From Pigmentiphaga sp. H8 (GTDB lineage: Bacteria; Pseudomonadota; Gammaproteobacteria; Burkholderiales; Burkholderiaceae_B): a DNA stretch of 64,000 nucleotides. Location: NCBI RefSeq assembly GCF_003854895.1, contig NZ_CP033966.1, forward strand, positions 4,216,001 to 4,280,000, in the 5' to 3' direction. A model generated the notes under the pieces. That model was not told where the DNA came from and searched no databases. It worked only from the letters and a program-made list of their open reading frames with translations. Positions within the stretch are counted from its first letter, which is position 1, and each line of letters begins with the position of its first letter. Of this stretch, positions 10,315 to 18,446 are shown in pieces. The position numbers and the translations under genes were made by a program.

Positions 10315-11268
10315 ATGAACCTCGCCCGCCTGCTTTGCGCCTCGCTCGCCAGCCTGTCCACGCTGGCTTCGTCCTGGGCCGCCGGCTATCCGGCCAAGCC
10401 CGTGGAACTCGTCGTCGCCTACCAGCCCGGCGGCGGCAGCGACAACACCGCCCGCGCCATCGCCGACGCGGTGCGCCCCATCTTTCCGCAGACCGTCTAC
10501 GTGGTCAACAAGCCCGGAGCCAGCGGCTCGATCGGCTGGTCCTACGTGGCCACCGGCCCGGCCGACGGCTACCGGCTGGTCCTCATGACGCCGGAGATGC
10601 TGGTCGTACCGCTGATGGGCATAGGCAAGACCACCGTGGATGAATTCCAGCCCATCGCCCGCTTCACCGACGACCCGTCGTCGATCACGGTCCGCGCCGA
10701 CGCGCCGTGGCAGACCATCCAGGAATTCCTGGCCTACGCCAAGGCCAATCCGGGCCGCGTCGCGATCTCGAACGCCGGCAACGGCACGGTGCCGCACATG
10801 GCGGCCGCGGCGCTTGGCGAATCGGCGGGCATCGCGTTCACGCACGTGCCCTACCAGGGCTCGGCGCCGGCCATCATGGGCCTGCTGTCGGGCGACGTGC
10901 AGGCCACCACGGTGGCCTACGCGGAACTGCGCCAGCACGTGGAGGCCGGCAAGCTGCGCACGCTCGCGGTGATGTCGGAGAAACGGATCGAGACGCTGGG
11001 CCAGGTCCCGACCTTCAAGGAGCTGGGCCACGACCTGCTGTTCAGCGTCTGGCGCGGCGTGGGGGTCCCCAAGGGCACCCCCGCCGAGGCGGTGGAGAAA
11101 TGGCGCGCGGCGGCCCGGACCCTGTCGCAGTCGACCGAGTTCCAGACCACCATGCGCAAGCAGAACCTGACGCCGGCCTACGCCGACCTGTCCGAGTTCT
11201 CGTCCGACGTGGCCAGGCAGGGCCAGGCCTTCAAGACCCTGGTGCCCAAGCTCAACCTCAAGCAGTAG
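10315..11268 (+). CDS. Bug-family (TctC) periplasmic receptor
   Basis: 317 aa. A classical signal peptide (MNLARLLCASLASLSTLASSWA, cleavage near residue 22) precedes the Bug fold: YPAKPVELVVAYQPGGGSDN binding loop, the VVNKPGASGSIGW motif and the VPYQGSAPAIMGLLSGD segment. Such proteins bind carboxylates between two lobes, usually through waters and main chain. Gene order suggests it delivers or senses the substrate of the preceding aldolase. No TctA/TctB genes are adjacent. Confidence 0.92.
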   Translation: MNLARLLCASLASLSTLASSWAAGYPAKPVELVVAYQPGGGSDNTARAIADAVRPIFPQTVYVVNKPGASGSIGWSYVATGPADGYRLVLMTPEMLVVPLMGIGKTTVDEFQPIARFTDDPSSITVRADAPWQTIQEFLAYAKANPGRVAISNAGNGTVPHMAAAALGESAGIAFTHVPYQGSAPAIMGLLSGDVQATTVAYAELRQHVEAGKLRTLAVMSEKRIETLGQVPTFKELGHDLLFSVWRGVGVPKGTPAEAVEKWRAAARTLSQSTEFQTTMRKQNLTPAYADLSEFSSDVARQGQAFKTLVPKLNLKQ

Positions 11269-11286
11269 CGCAAGACCGGCGGGCCA

Positions 11287-12261
11287 TCAATCGATGATGA
11301 TGTTGGCCTTCTGGATGACCGGCCGCCAGAGCTGGATCTGGTCCTTGATGTACTGGGCGAATTCCTCGGGCGTGTTGTGCATCGGCTCCAGCCCTTCCTT
11401 GCGGAACTGCTCCAGGGTCTCCGGATTCTTCAAGACCGCCACGATCTCCTTGTTCAGGCGGTCGACGATGGGCTTGGGCGTGCCGGCGATGGTCAGCAGG
11501 CCATACCACTGGCTGGCTTCGAAGCCTTCGAGGCCCTTGGTCTCGCTGATGGTCGGCACGTCGGGCAACTGCGGCAGGCGCTTGGCGGTGGCCACGGCGA
11601 TAGGCCGCAGGCGGCCCGCCTGGAGGAACGGCGAGAGCGGCGGATAGCCGGTCAACACCATCGAGGTCACGCCGCCCACCAGGTCGTTCAGCGCGGGCGC
11701 CGTTCCCTTGTAGGGGACGTGCTGGATCTGGATGTTGGCCTTGAGCTTGAAGTACTCGGTCGCCAGATGGGCCGCGCTGCCGTTGCCGCCCGAAGCGTAG
11801 TCGTAGCCGTTGGGCTTGGCGCGCACGGCCTTGATCAGTTCGTCCACCGTGCGCACATCCAGCTTGGCCGGATTGACCGCCAGCACATTGGGCACGCCGG
11901 CCACCAGCGAGATCGGGGCGAAATCCTTGACCGGATCGTAAGGCAGGCGGCGATACAGCGTGGCGTTGGCGCCGAAGGTGCCGATGGCGCCCATGATCAG
12001 GGTGTAGCCGTCGGCCGGCTGCGACTTGGCGTACTGCGTGCCCACGATGCCGCCCGCGCCGGGCTTGTTCTCGACGACGATGGACTGGCCCAGCGCCGCG
12101 CCCAGTTGCTTGCTCACGACGCGCGCGATGATGTCGGTGCTGCCGCCCGGCGTGAACGGAACGACCAGGGTGATGGGCCGGGACGGGTAGTTGTCGGCCG
12201 CGTGCAGCGGAGCGGCGAAAGCGGCGCAGACGATGGCCGAGGTAAGGACTTGCTTGAACAT
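11287..12261 (-). CDS. Bug-family (TctC) periplasmic receptor
   Basis: 324 aa with signal peptide ending near HAAD (residue 22). Ligand motifs are ITLVVPFTPGGSTDI, VVENKPGAGGIVGT and HVPYKGTAPALNDLVGG, the standard Bug pattern. It converges on the previous Bug gene (18-bp gap between stops) but belongs to the operon to its right: it follows the CoA-ester lyase on the same strand by 65 bp. By position it is the fourth gene of the hydratase/CoA-transferase/lyase operon and probably its substrate receptor. Confidence 0.93.
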   Translation of the reverse strand: MFKQVLTSAIVCAAFAAPLHAADNYPSRPITLVVPFTPGGSTDIIARVVSKQLGAALGQSIVVENKPGAGGIVGTQYAKSQPADGYTLIMGAIGTFGANATLYRRLPYDPVKDFAPISLVAGVPNVLAVNPAKLDVRTVDELIKAVRAKPNGYDYASGGNGSAAHLATEYFKLKANIQIQHVPYKGTAPALNDLVGGVTSMVLTGYPPLSPFLQAGRLRPIAVATAKRLPQLPDVPTISETKGLEGFEASQWYGLLTIAGTPKPIVDRLNKEIVAVLKNPETLEQFRKEGLEPMHNTPEEFAQYIKDQIQLWRPVIQKANIIID

Positions 12262-12326
12262 GACGATGGGTCTCCTGTATGTATTGATATGTGGGCGGTG
12301 GACCTTGGGGCCCGCCGCCCCGTGGC

Positions 12327-13244
12327 TCAGGGACGGGCGCCCCGGGCCTCGATGCGCCGCTGGCGCGCGATCAGCCTTCGGGCTCGTTCGATGACCGGAA
12401 TGTCGATCATCCTGCCGTCCAGCTGGAACGACGCGCGGCCTTCGGCCTGCGCCTGCTCCGCCGCCTCGATGACGCGCACGGCATGCGCGACGTCATCGGG
12501 CCGCGGCCCGTACTCCTCGTTGACGATGGCGACCTGCCCCGGATGCACGCAGCTCGCGCCGTCGAAACCGAACTGGCGCGAGCGCCTGACCATGGCCCGG
12601 AACCGGTCCCAGTCGGAAAAATCGGCCACGGTGCCGATGTAGCCCAGCGGCATGACGCCGGCGGCGCGCGCCGCCAGGATCATCCGCTGCTTGGGCATCA
12701 GCAGCGCTTCGTCGGTGGGCTCGAAGCCGCCGTTCAGGGCGAAGTCTTCGCCGCCTATGTTGATCGCCGCCACGCGCGGCGAGGCGCGGGCGATGTCGGT
12801 CATCTGCTCGAACGCCTCGGGCGTCTCGATCATGACCAGGAAGCGCGTGCGTCCCAGGGCCAGGCCACGGTCCGCCTCCAGCTCGGTCACCAGTTCGTCC
12901 AGCAGCCGCACGTGCGACGGGCCGTCCACCTTGGTGATGGCGATCCCGTCCACGTCCGCGCCCACGCTGGCTTCCACGTCGCGCACGCACAGGCCGAGCG
13001 GGCGGTTCACCCGCACCAGCACGTCGGCGCCGCCGCGCCGCACCTGCGCGGCTGCGCCCGCGACCGCCTCGCGCGCCGCCGCCTTCTCGGTCGCCGGCAC
13101 GCTGTCCTCGAGGTCCAGCATGATGGCGTCGGCGCCACGGGTGTGCGCCTTCTCGATGAAGCGCGGCACGTTCGCCGGCACGTACAGCAGTGATCGCCAG
13201 ACCGGCAGCTCGCGCTGCTTGGCTTGTTCGGCCATGCTCGTCAT
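12327..13244 (-). CDS. HpcH/HpaI-CitE family CoA-ester lyase (citramalyl-/malyl-CoA lyase-like)
   Basis: 305 aa. TIM-barrel CitE-like lyase: RSLLYVPANVPRFIEKA phosphate/CoA-binding start, MLDLEDSVP, RVNRP (Arg for the carboxylate), MIETPEAFEQ with a metal-binding Glu, and GGEDFALNGG with the second acidic ligand. Members cleave beta-hydroxyacyl-CoA esters, for example (S)-citramalyl-CoA to acetyl-CoA and pyruvate. The ATG at 13242-13244 has GGGAGG ten bases before it and overlaps the CoA-transferase stop (ATGA). Its neighbours supply a matching CoA-transferase and acyl-CoA hydratase, so a citramalyl-CoA-type substrate is the best inference; malyl- or another hydroxyacyl-CoA is possible. Confidence 0.87.
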   Translation of the reverse strand: MTSMAEQAKQRELPVWRSLLYVPANVPRFIEKAHTRGADAIMLDLEDSVPATEKAAAREAVAGAAAQVRRGGADVLVRVNRPLGLCVRDVEASVGADVDGIAITKVDGPSHVRLLDELVTELEADRGLALGRTRFLVMIETPEAFEQMTDIARASPRVAAINIGGEDFALNGGFEPTDEALLMPKQRMILAARAAGVMPLGYIGTVADFSDWDRFRAMVRRSRQFGFDGASCVHPGQVAIVNEEYGPRPDDVAHAVRVIEAAEQAQAEGRASFQLDGRMIDIPVIERARRLIARQRRIEARGARP

Positions 13245-14485
13245 CGTGCTGCCTCCCGGGCGGCGGCATGGTCGACCGTCGCGCCGCTGGCCACCATGGC
13301 CTGGATGTCCTCGTCGCCCAGCCCGGCGGCGCGCAGCAGTTCGATGCTGTGCTCGCCGATGTGCGGCGCGGCCCACTTCAGCGCCGGCTCGTAGGTCGAG
13401 AAGCGGACCGGGTTGCGCAGGTTGGTGATCGTGCCTTCGGTGGGATGCTCGATCTTCTGGAACAGCCCGGTGTCGGCCAGGTGCGGATCGTCCAGCACCG
13501 AATCCAGCGTGTGCAGCGGCATCGCGGGAATATCGGCGGCTTCCAGGATCTCCAGCCATTCGGCCGTGGTCCGCGTCGCGAACACCTCGTTGCGGATGCG
13601 GAACATCTCGCCGATGTTCTCGAAGCGGGCGCGTTTCTCGGCGAAGCGCGGATCGGTCCGCAGTTCGGGCCGGCCCATCGCGTCGAACATCGCGAAGACC
13701 TGCGCGTCGGTGTTGGCGGTCACGCAAAGATAGCCGTCGGCGGTGCGCACGGGCCGCGAATTGGGATCGAGCAGGCGCGAGTCGCCGGTGGCGCCCAGCG
13801 GCGGATCGAAGGTCTTCAGGAACATGTGCTCGGCCAGCACGAAGGCGGTCATGCTCTCGAACATGGGCACCTCCACCACCTGGGGGCCGCCATGCCGCAG
13901 CCGCTGTACCACCGCCATCAGGATGCTGTTGGCCACCATCACGCCAACGGTGCGGTCGGCGATGACCATGGGCACGAAGCGCGGCTGGCCGTCGCCGCCG
14001 TTGTTGATGGCCGCCAGGCCCGAGGCGCCCTGGATGATGGAATCGTAGGCGGGCTTGTCGCGATAGCGCCCTTCCTGGCCGAAACCCACCACGCTGCAAT
14101 AGATCAGGTCGGGCTTGATCCGGATCAGGTCCTCGGCCGACAGCCCCAGGCGCGCCGCCGCCGGCGGCCGCATGTTGTGCACCACCACGTCGGCCGACGC
14201 GATCAGCTTCTTCAGGGCATCGAGCGCGCCGGGCTTCTTCAGGTCCAGCGCCAGGCTCTTCTTGTTGCGGTTCAGGTGCAGGTATTTCGCCGCCATGCCG
14301 GGCGTGGGAGAACGCCCGCCTATCCAGCGCGCCAGATCGCCCGAGGGATGCTCGATCTTGATGACTTCGGCGCCGAAGTCCGCCAGGAACTGCGTGGCAT
14401 AGGGCCCCACCACCACCTGCGTCAGGTCGACGATGCGCACGCCTTCGAGCGGCGCGCGCCCCGCTTGCCGGGAAACGGATGCCAT
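13241..14485 (-). CDS. CaiB/BaiF (family III) CoA-transferase
   Basis: 414 aa from the second of two adjacent ATGs (14483-14485), which sits seven bases from GGAGG; the first ATG (14486-14488) also fits. The fold signature is GVRIVDLTQVVVGPYATQFLADFGAEVIKIE and NMRPPAAARLGL. The position of the catalytic Asp of formyl-CoA transferase aligns with VEVPMFESM, where the acidic residue is Glu, a variation seen in part of the family. It transfers CoA between carboxylates, commonly from succinyl-CoA. It is translationally coupled on both sides (ATGA junctions), so it acts with the flanking hydratase and lyase. Confidence 0.9.
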   Translation of the reverse strand: MASVSRQAGRAPLEGVRIVDLTQVVVGPYATQFLADFGAEVIKIEHPSGDLARWIGGRSPTPGMAAKYLHLNRNKKSLALDLKKPGALDALKKLIASADVVVHNMRPPAAARLGLSAEDLIRIKPDLIYCSVVGFGQEGRYRDKPAYDSIIQGASGLAAINNGGDGQPRFVPMVIADRTVGVMVANSILMAVVQRLRHGGPQVVEVPMFESMTAFVLAEHMFLKTFDPPLGATGDSRLLDPNSRPVRTADGYLCVTANTDAQVFAMFDAMGRPELRTDPRFAEKRARFENIGEMFRIRNEVFATRTTAEWLEILEAADIPAMPLHTLDSVLDDPHLADTGLFQKIEHPTEGTITNLRNPVRFSTYEPALKWAAPHIGEHSIELLRAAGLGDEDIQAMVASGATVDHAAAREAAR

Positions 14486-15372
14486 CATGCGGCCTCCTTG
14501 GTGGCCGAGCCTTGCAGCGTGGTCTTGCCCGCCTCGGTCACGACGCGGAATTCGATCGCGCCGGGCTCCGCGCCCGCGCGGCTCTCGATGCGGAAGGGCA
14601 CGCCCTCGAACAGCGGCGAGGTATTGCGGGTGGTCAGGCGCGACAGGCGCGCGCCGCCCCAGGCCTCGTGCAGATGCTCGGCGGCGCACAGCGCCCCCAG
14701 GCCGCCGTTGACCACCAATCCGGGATAGCCTTCGACCTGGGTGGCGTAGGGCTGGTCGTAGTGGATGCGGTGGCCGTTGAAGCACAGCGCGCTGTAGCGG
14801 AAGATCATCACGGCATCGGCCACGATGGTCTCGGACCGGTGCAGGGCCTCGAAGGCGGGCGCGGCGGCAGCCTTGGCCGCGCCGCCGTCCTTGGCCAGGG
14901 TACTGTCGCGATAGACCACGTCCTGCTCCTCGATCACCACGGTGCCCGCGCCGTTGCTGACGACGTGGCGCACGGTCACGAACACCAAGGGTCCCGAACT
15001 GCCCTGCTTGGGCGTGATCGAGGCGATGGTGGACACCCGCTCCAGCTCGTCGCCGATGCGGATGGGCGCGACGAACTGGATGCGCTTGCCGGCGAACATG
15101 CGCTTGGGCAGCGGCACGGGCGGCAGGAAGTCGCCCAGCGCCGGATGGCCGTCACGGCCGAGCTGGGAACGCGGCACGACGCGCGGAAAGAGCACGCTGT
15201 ACCACATCTGCGGGAATTCGGCGCCCCGCGCGAACGCGGCGCCGCGCGAGGATTCGAGGGTGGCCGACAGACGTTCGGCCAGTTGAGGGGTAACGACGTC
15301 GGCGTTCGTCTCGCTGCGGCCCACCCAGGCTTGCAACGCCTCGAGTGTCGCGGGCGTGGTGTCGGAGTTCAC
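14485..15372 (-). CDS. Double-hotdog acyl-CoA hydratase (mesaconyl-C4-CoA/itaconyl-CoA hydratase-like)
   Basis: 295 aa from a GTG at 15370-15372. The N-terminal half is the FAS1-like dehydratase hotdog (MWYSVLFPRVVP, RMFAGKRIQF); the C-terminal half has the MaoC-type catalytic stretch FNGHRIHYDQPYATQVEGYPGLVV, containing an Asn/His pair spaced like the N-x-x-H hydratase dyad. This architecture is that of Meh of Chloroflexus (mesaconyl-C4-CoA to citramalyl-CoA) and of the itaconyl-CoA hydratase in bacterial itaconate operons. It is first in the operon, followed by CoA-transferase and lyase. The GTG start was chosen because no ATG lies closer to the conserved region; the upstream ATG at 15492 overlaps the divergent gene and operators. 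Confidence 0.82.
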   Translation of the reverse strand: MNSDTTPATLEALQAWVGRSETNADVVTPQLAERLSATLESSRGAAFARGAEFPQMWYSVLFPRVVPRSQLGRDGHPALGDFLPPVPLPKRMFAGKRIQFVAPIRIGDELERVSTIASITPKQGSSGPLVFVTVRHVVSNGAGTVVIEEQDVVYRDSTLAKDGGAAKAAAAPAFEALHRSETIVADAVMIFRYSALCFNGHRIHYDQPYATQVEGYPGLVVNGGLGALCAAEHLHEAWGGARLSRLTTRNTSPLFEGVPFRIESRAGAEPGAIEFRVVTEAGKTTLQGSATKEAA

Positions 15373-15457
15373 GATGCTGTCTCGCTGGAGTTCTCTTGTA
15401 CCAACCCATCGTAGACCCGCCCCTTGTTTCCGAGAAATGATAAATTGCGGATGTCTA

Positions 15458-15486
15458 TTCCATTTTGGAAACGTATTCCTGGAATA
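15458..15486. promoter_or_regulatory. Two tandem palindromes, probable LysR operators
   Basis: TTCCATTTTGGAA (15458-15470) and TATTCCTGGAATA (15474-15486) are both perfect 13-bp inverted repeats built on TTCC/GGAA half-sites, on the same helical face (16 bp centre to centre). They sit just upstream of the LysR ATG at 15492 and 86 bp from the GTG of the divergent hydratase operon. That is the arrangement expected of a LysR regulator controlling both itself and the operon. Confidence 0.65.
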
Positions 15487-15491
15487 CCCCA

Positions 15492-16427
15492 ATGAAACTC
15501 CAGCAAGTACGCGCCTTCTGCGCCGTCGTCGACCACGACATGAGCGTGTCGCGAGCGGCGCGCGCCCTGCACACTACTCAGTCGGCGGTCAGCAAGCAGA
15601 TCGGCCAACTGGAGGACGGCCTGGGCGTGGCACTGCTGATCCGCGCCAAAAGCCGCATCCTGGGGCTGACCGACGTGGGCCGGCAGGTGCTGCAATGCAT
15701 GCGCGGCATCCTGGCGGCGACCGAGGACATCTCGCTGATCGTGGCCGACCACCGGCGCGAGGCCGGCGGCCGGCTGGCCATCGCTACCACGCACACGCAC
15801 GCCCGCTACGCGCTGCAGGACATCGTGCCGGGCTTCACCCGCCGCCATCCGGGCGTGGGCCTGCACCTGGTCCAGGCCACGCCGTCCGAGATCGCCGACC
15901 TGGTCGCCACCGGCGAAGTCGACCTGGGCCTGTCCACCGCGCCGCAGATCCTTCCCCCCTCGCTGGCGACCATCCCCTGCTACAAGCTCAAGCACGTGCT
16001 GATCGGCGAGCGCGGCCATCCCGTGTTCGAGACGTCTCCGTTGACGCTGGAGGCCATCGCCCGCCACCCGCTCATCACCTACAGCGAACAGCACGCCATC
16101 GGCCGGCGGGTGAACGAAGCCTTCGCCGCCGCCGGCCTGTCGCCCAAGATCGCCATGCGCGGCACCGACGTGGAAATCATGAAGAGCTATGCCGCCACCG
16201 GCGTGGGCCTGGCCGTCATCCCGCTGATCGCCTATTCCCGCACGCGCGACCGCAAGCTCGACGCGCGGCCGGTGGACCACCTGTTTCCGACCAGCATCGT
16301 CTACGCGCTGGCCCGGCGCGGTGCGTACTGGCCGCGCCACCTGTACGAATTCGTCGGCAAGCTGGCGCCAAACCTGACGCCCGCCGCGATCGAGGAAGCC
16401 CTGCTGAGCACCGAGCCTCCGGCCTGA
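15492..16427 (+). CDS. LysR-family transcriptional regulator, CysB/Cbl-like
   Basis: 311 aa. The helix-turn-helix (SVSRAARALHTTQSAVSKQIGQLEDGLG) follows MKLQQVRAFCAVVDH, a start typical of CysB. The effector domain keeps CysB landmarks: TTHTHARYAL, RRHPGVGLHLVQATPSEIADLV, and ITYSEQHAIGRRVNEAF. CysB-type regulators bind small anions or sulfur compounds; here the divergent CoA-ester operon suggests a carboxylate or CoA-ester signal. The ATG follows the second operator palindrome by five bases, so promoter and ribosome site would be occluded when bound: autorepression is likely. Confidence 0.92.
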   Translation: MKLQQVRAFCAVVDHDMSVSRAARALHTTQSAVSKQIGQLEDGLGVALLIRAKSRILGLTDVGRQVLQCMRGILAATEDISLIVADHRREAGGRLAIATTHTHARYALQDIVPGFTRRHPGVGLHLVQATPSEIADLVATGEVDLGLSTAPQILPPSLATIPCYKLKHVLIGERGHPVFETSPLTLEAIARHPLITYSEQHAIGRRVNEAFAAAGLSPKIAMRGTDVEIMKSYAATGVGLAVIPLIAYSRTRDRKLDARPVDHLFPTSIVYALARRGAYWPRHLYEFVGKLAPNLTPAAIEEALLSTEPPA

Positions 16428-16555
16428 GGGACTTGCATCCAAATGCCGAAAAATGAAAATGGTTTTTGGAAAAGGTTGTTTTCACCAGGCGGCGATCCTA
16501 GAGTGATTTCCGACGGCGGCCATCCCGGGCCGCCCACCCGGATATCGCCCACGCC
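16428..16555. promoter_or_regulatory. Intergenic region before IclR gene with GAAAA/TTTTC dyad
   Basis: Short A/T-rich stretch (16440-16485) in an otherwise G/C-rich area. It has GAAAA (16455-16459) and TTTTC (16479-16483) as inverted arms around TGGTTTTTGGAAAAGG. Such A/T-rich dyads are usual IclR operator/promoter sites. No gene is visible here. Confidence 0.35.
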
Positions 16556-17389
16556 ATGCGCCGCCGCACCAAGCCGCCCGCCAATGTCACCGCCCTGGAA
16601 CGCGGCTTCGCCGTACTCGACTGCTTCGCCCGCGCCCCGGGACCGCTGGGCAACGGCGACATCGCCGAGGCCACCGGCATTCCCCGCCCCACCGCCTACC
16701 GCCTGATCTCCACGCTGGTGGCGCTGGGCCAGTTGCGCCCCTGCCCGGACTCCGACAAGTACGAACTGGCCGCCGGCGTGGTGCGCCTGGCGCAATCCTT
16801 CCTGGGCGCGATCGATGCGCGCCGCCTGGCGCGGCCGCATCTCGTGGCGCTGGCCGAGGCCTGTGGCGCCTCGGCCTTCCTGGGCCTGCGCGACGGCACC
16901 GACATCCTGGTGGTCGAGGCGGCCCGCGCCCGGTCGGCGGTGGCTTTCCTGGGCGCCGACGTCGGCACGCGCATGTCGCTGGCGAGTTCCGCGCTGGGGC
17001 GGGCGTGGCTGTCCGGCGTGGATCCGCTGACCTGCGCCACCGTGGGCGCCGACACGCTGGCCGCCGGCAGCACCGTGACCGCCTCGCGCCTGGATGCCGC
17101 GCTGCGCAAGGCGCGCCGGCTGGGCTATGCGGCCTCGCAGGGCGAATGGCATGCGCAGATCAACGCCGTCGCGACGCCGGTGCGGGCGCCCAGCGGCGAG
17201 GTCTTCGCAATCAACTGCGGCGGCCCCTCGTTCCTGATCACGCCCGACAAGCTGCACGATCTCGTCATTCCCCGGCTGCTGCGCGCGGCGGCCGATTTCG
17301 CCGACGAGATCGGCGGCGTCTGCGGCCCCGCGCTGACGGCGGCCGCACTGCCCGCTCCACGCAAACGAATGGCCGCCTCGTCGGCATAA
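16556..17389 (+). CDS. IclR-family transcriptional regulator
   Basis: 277 aa. The N-terminal winged HTH (NVTALERGFAVLDCFARAPGPLGNGDIAEATGIPRPTAYRLISTL) is followed by the IclR effector domain (RLARPHLVALAEACGASAFLGLRDG, SSALGRAWL, and the closing INAVATPVRAPSGEVFAINCGG). Effectors for this domain are typically aromatic or short organic acids. It precedes a Bug receptor and a TauD/TfdA dioxygenase on the same strand (43-bp and 25-bp gaps), so it is probably the local regulator of that pair. Confidence 0.92.
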   Translation: MRRRTKPPANVTALERGFAVLDCFARAPGPLGNGDIAEATGIPRPTAYRLISTLVALGQLRPCPDSDKYELAAGVVRLAQSFLGAIDARRLARPHLVALAEACGASAFLGLRDGTDILVVEAARARSAVAFLGADVGTRMSLASSALGRAWLSGVDPLTCATVGADTLAAGSTVTASRLDAALRKARRLGYAASQGEWHAQINAVATPVRAPSGEVFAINCGGPSFLITPDKLHDLVIPRLLRAAADFADEIGGVCGPALTAAALPAPRKRMAASSA

Positions 17390-17431
17390 GGCCATCGCCC
17401 ATCCACGACCAGAAAACACAAGGAGACACGC

Positions 17432-18421
17432 ATGCCCGACATTCCTTTCCACCCGGGGCGGCGCACCGCCCTGGCCGCCCTGCTGGCCGCCACGGCCGCG
17501 CCCCGCCTCTCGGCCGCACAGGGCGAGGCCTGGCCCAACCGTCCCGTGAAACTCATCGTGCCGTTCGCGCCGGGCGGCCCCACCGACACGATCGCCCGCA
17601 TGCTGGCCGAGAAGATGCAGGCCGCCTGGCAGCAGCCGGTCGTGGTCGACTACAAGCCGGGCGGCGGCACCATCACCGGCACCAACACGGTCGCCAAGGC
17701 GCCCGCCGACGGCTACACGCTGGGCATGGCCATCAGCGCGCTGATGATCAACCCCAGCATGCAGCCCTCGCTGCCCTATGACACGCGCAAGGACCTGGCC
17801 GCCGTCTCGCAGGTCGCGCTGACGCACTTCGGCCTGTTCGCGCATCCCTCGCTGCCGGTCGGCACCGTGCCCGAGCTGATCGCCTATGCCCGGAAGAATC
17901 CGGGCAAGCTGAGCTACGCCACGCCCGGCGTCGGCACCGGCACGCACCTGGCCGGCGAACTGCTGGCCCACATGGCGGGCATCGAACTGGTGCACGTGCC
18001 GTACAAGGGCAGCAGCCCGGCGCAGCAGGACGTGGTGGGCGGACGCGTGCCGCTGCTGTTCGACGTGATGTTCTCGGCCATGCCCTACGTCGAGGACAAG
18101 CGGCTCAAGCTGATCGCGCTCGCCAGTCCCAAGCGGGCCGCCAGCCACCCCGACATTCCCCTGATCGCCGAGACCGTGCCGGGATTCTCGGCCATGAGCA
18201 CCATCGGCATCGTCGAGCCGGCGGGCGTTCCCGCCGACCTGCGGCGGCGCGTCGGCGCGGACATCGGACGCATCGTGAAGGCGCCGGACCTGGCCGCGCG
18301 CATGCAGCAGCTGGGCATGGAGCCCGTGGGCTCGACCCCCGAGCAATACGCCGCGCTGATCGATACGGAGATCGACAAATGGGCCAAGGTGGTCAAGACC
18401 GCCGGCATCAAGATCGAATGA
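17432..18421 (+). CDS. Bug-family (TctC) periplasmic receptor, twin-arginine-like signal
   Basis: 329 aa. The leader has GRRTALAALLAATAA before an AxA cleavage site near residue 30 (LSAAQG); the paired Arg suggests but does not prove Tat export. Ligand loops are KLIVPFAPGGPTDT, VVDYKPGGGTITGT and HVPYKGSSPAQQDVVGG. It is sandwiched between IclR and a TfdA-type dioxygenase, so the ligand may be a sulfonate, phenoxy acid or other carboxylate cleaved by that enzyme. AAGGAGACAC precedes the ATG. Confidence 0.92.
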   Translation: MPDIPFHPGRRTALAALLAATAAPRLSAAQGEAWPNRPVKLIVPFAPGGPTDTIARMLAEKMQAAWQQPVVVDYKPGGGTITGTNTVAKAPADGYTLGMAISALMINPSMQPSLPYDTRKDLAAVSQVALTHFGLFAHPSLPVGTVPELIAYARKNPGKLSYATPGVGTGTHLAGELLAHMAGIELVHVPYKGSSPAQQDVVGGRVPLLFDVMFSAMPYVEDKRLKLIALASPKRAASHPDIPLIAETVPGFSAMSTIGIVEPAGVPADLRRRVGADIGRIVKAPDLAARMQQLGMEPVGSTPEQYAALIDTEIDKWAKVVKTAGIKIE

Positions 18422-18446
18422 ACCCCGACAAGGAGAGACTCGCACC

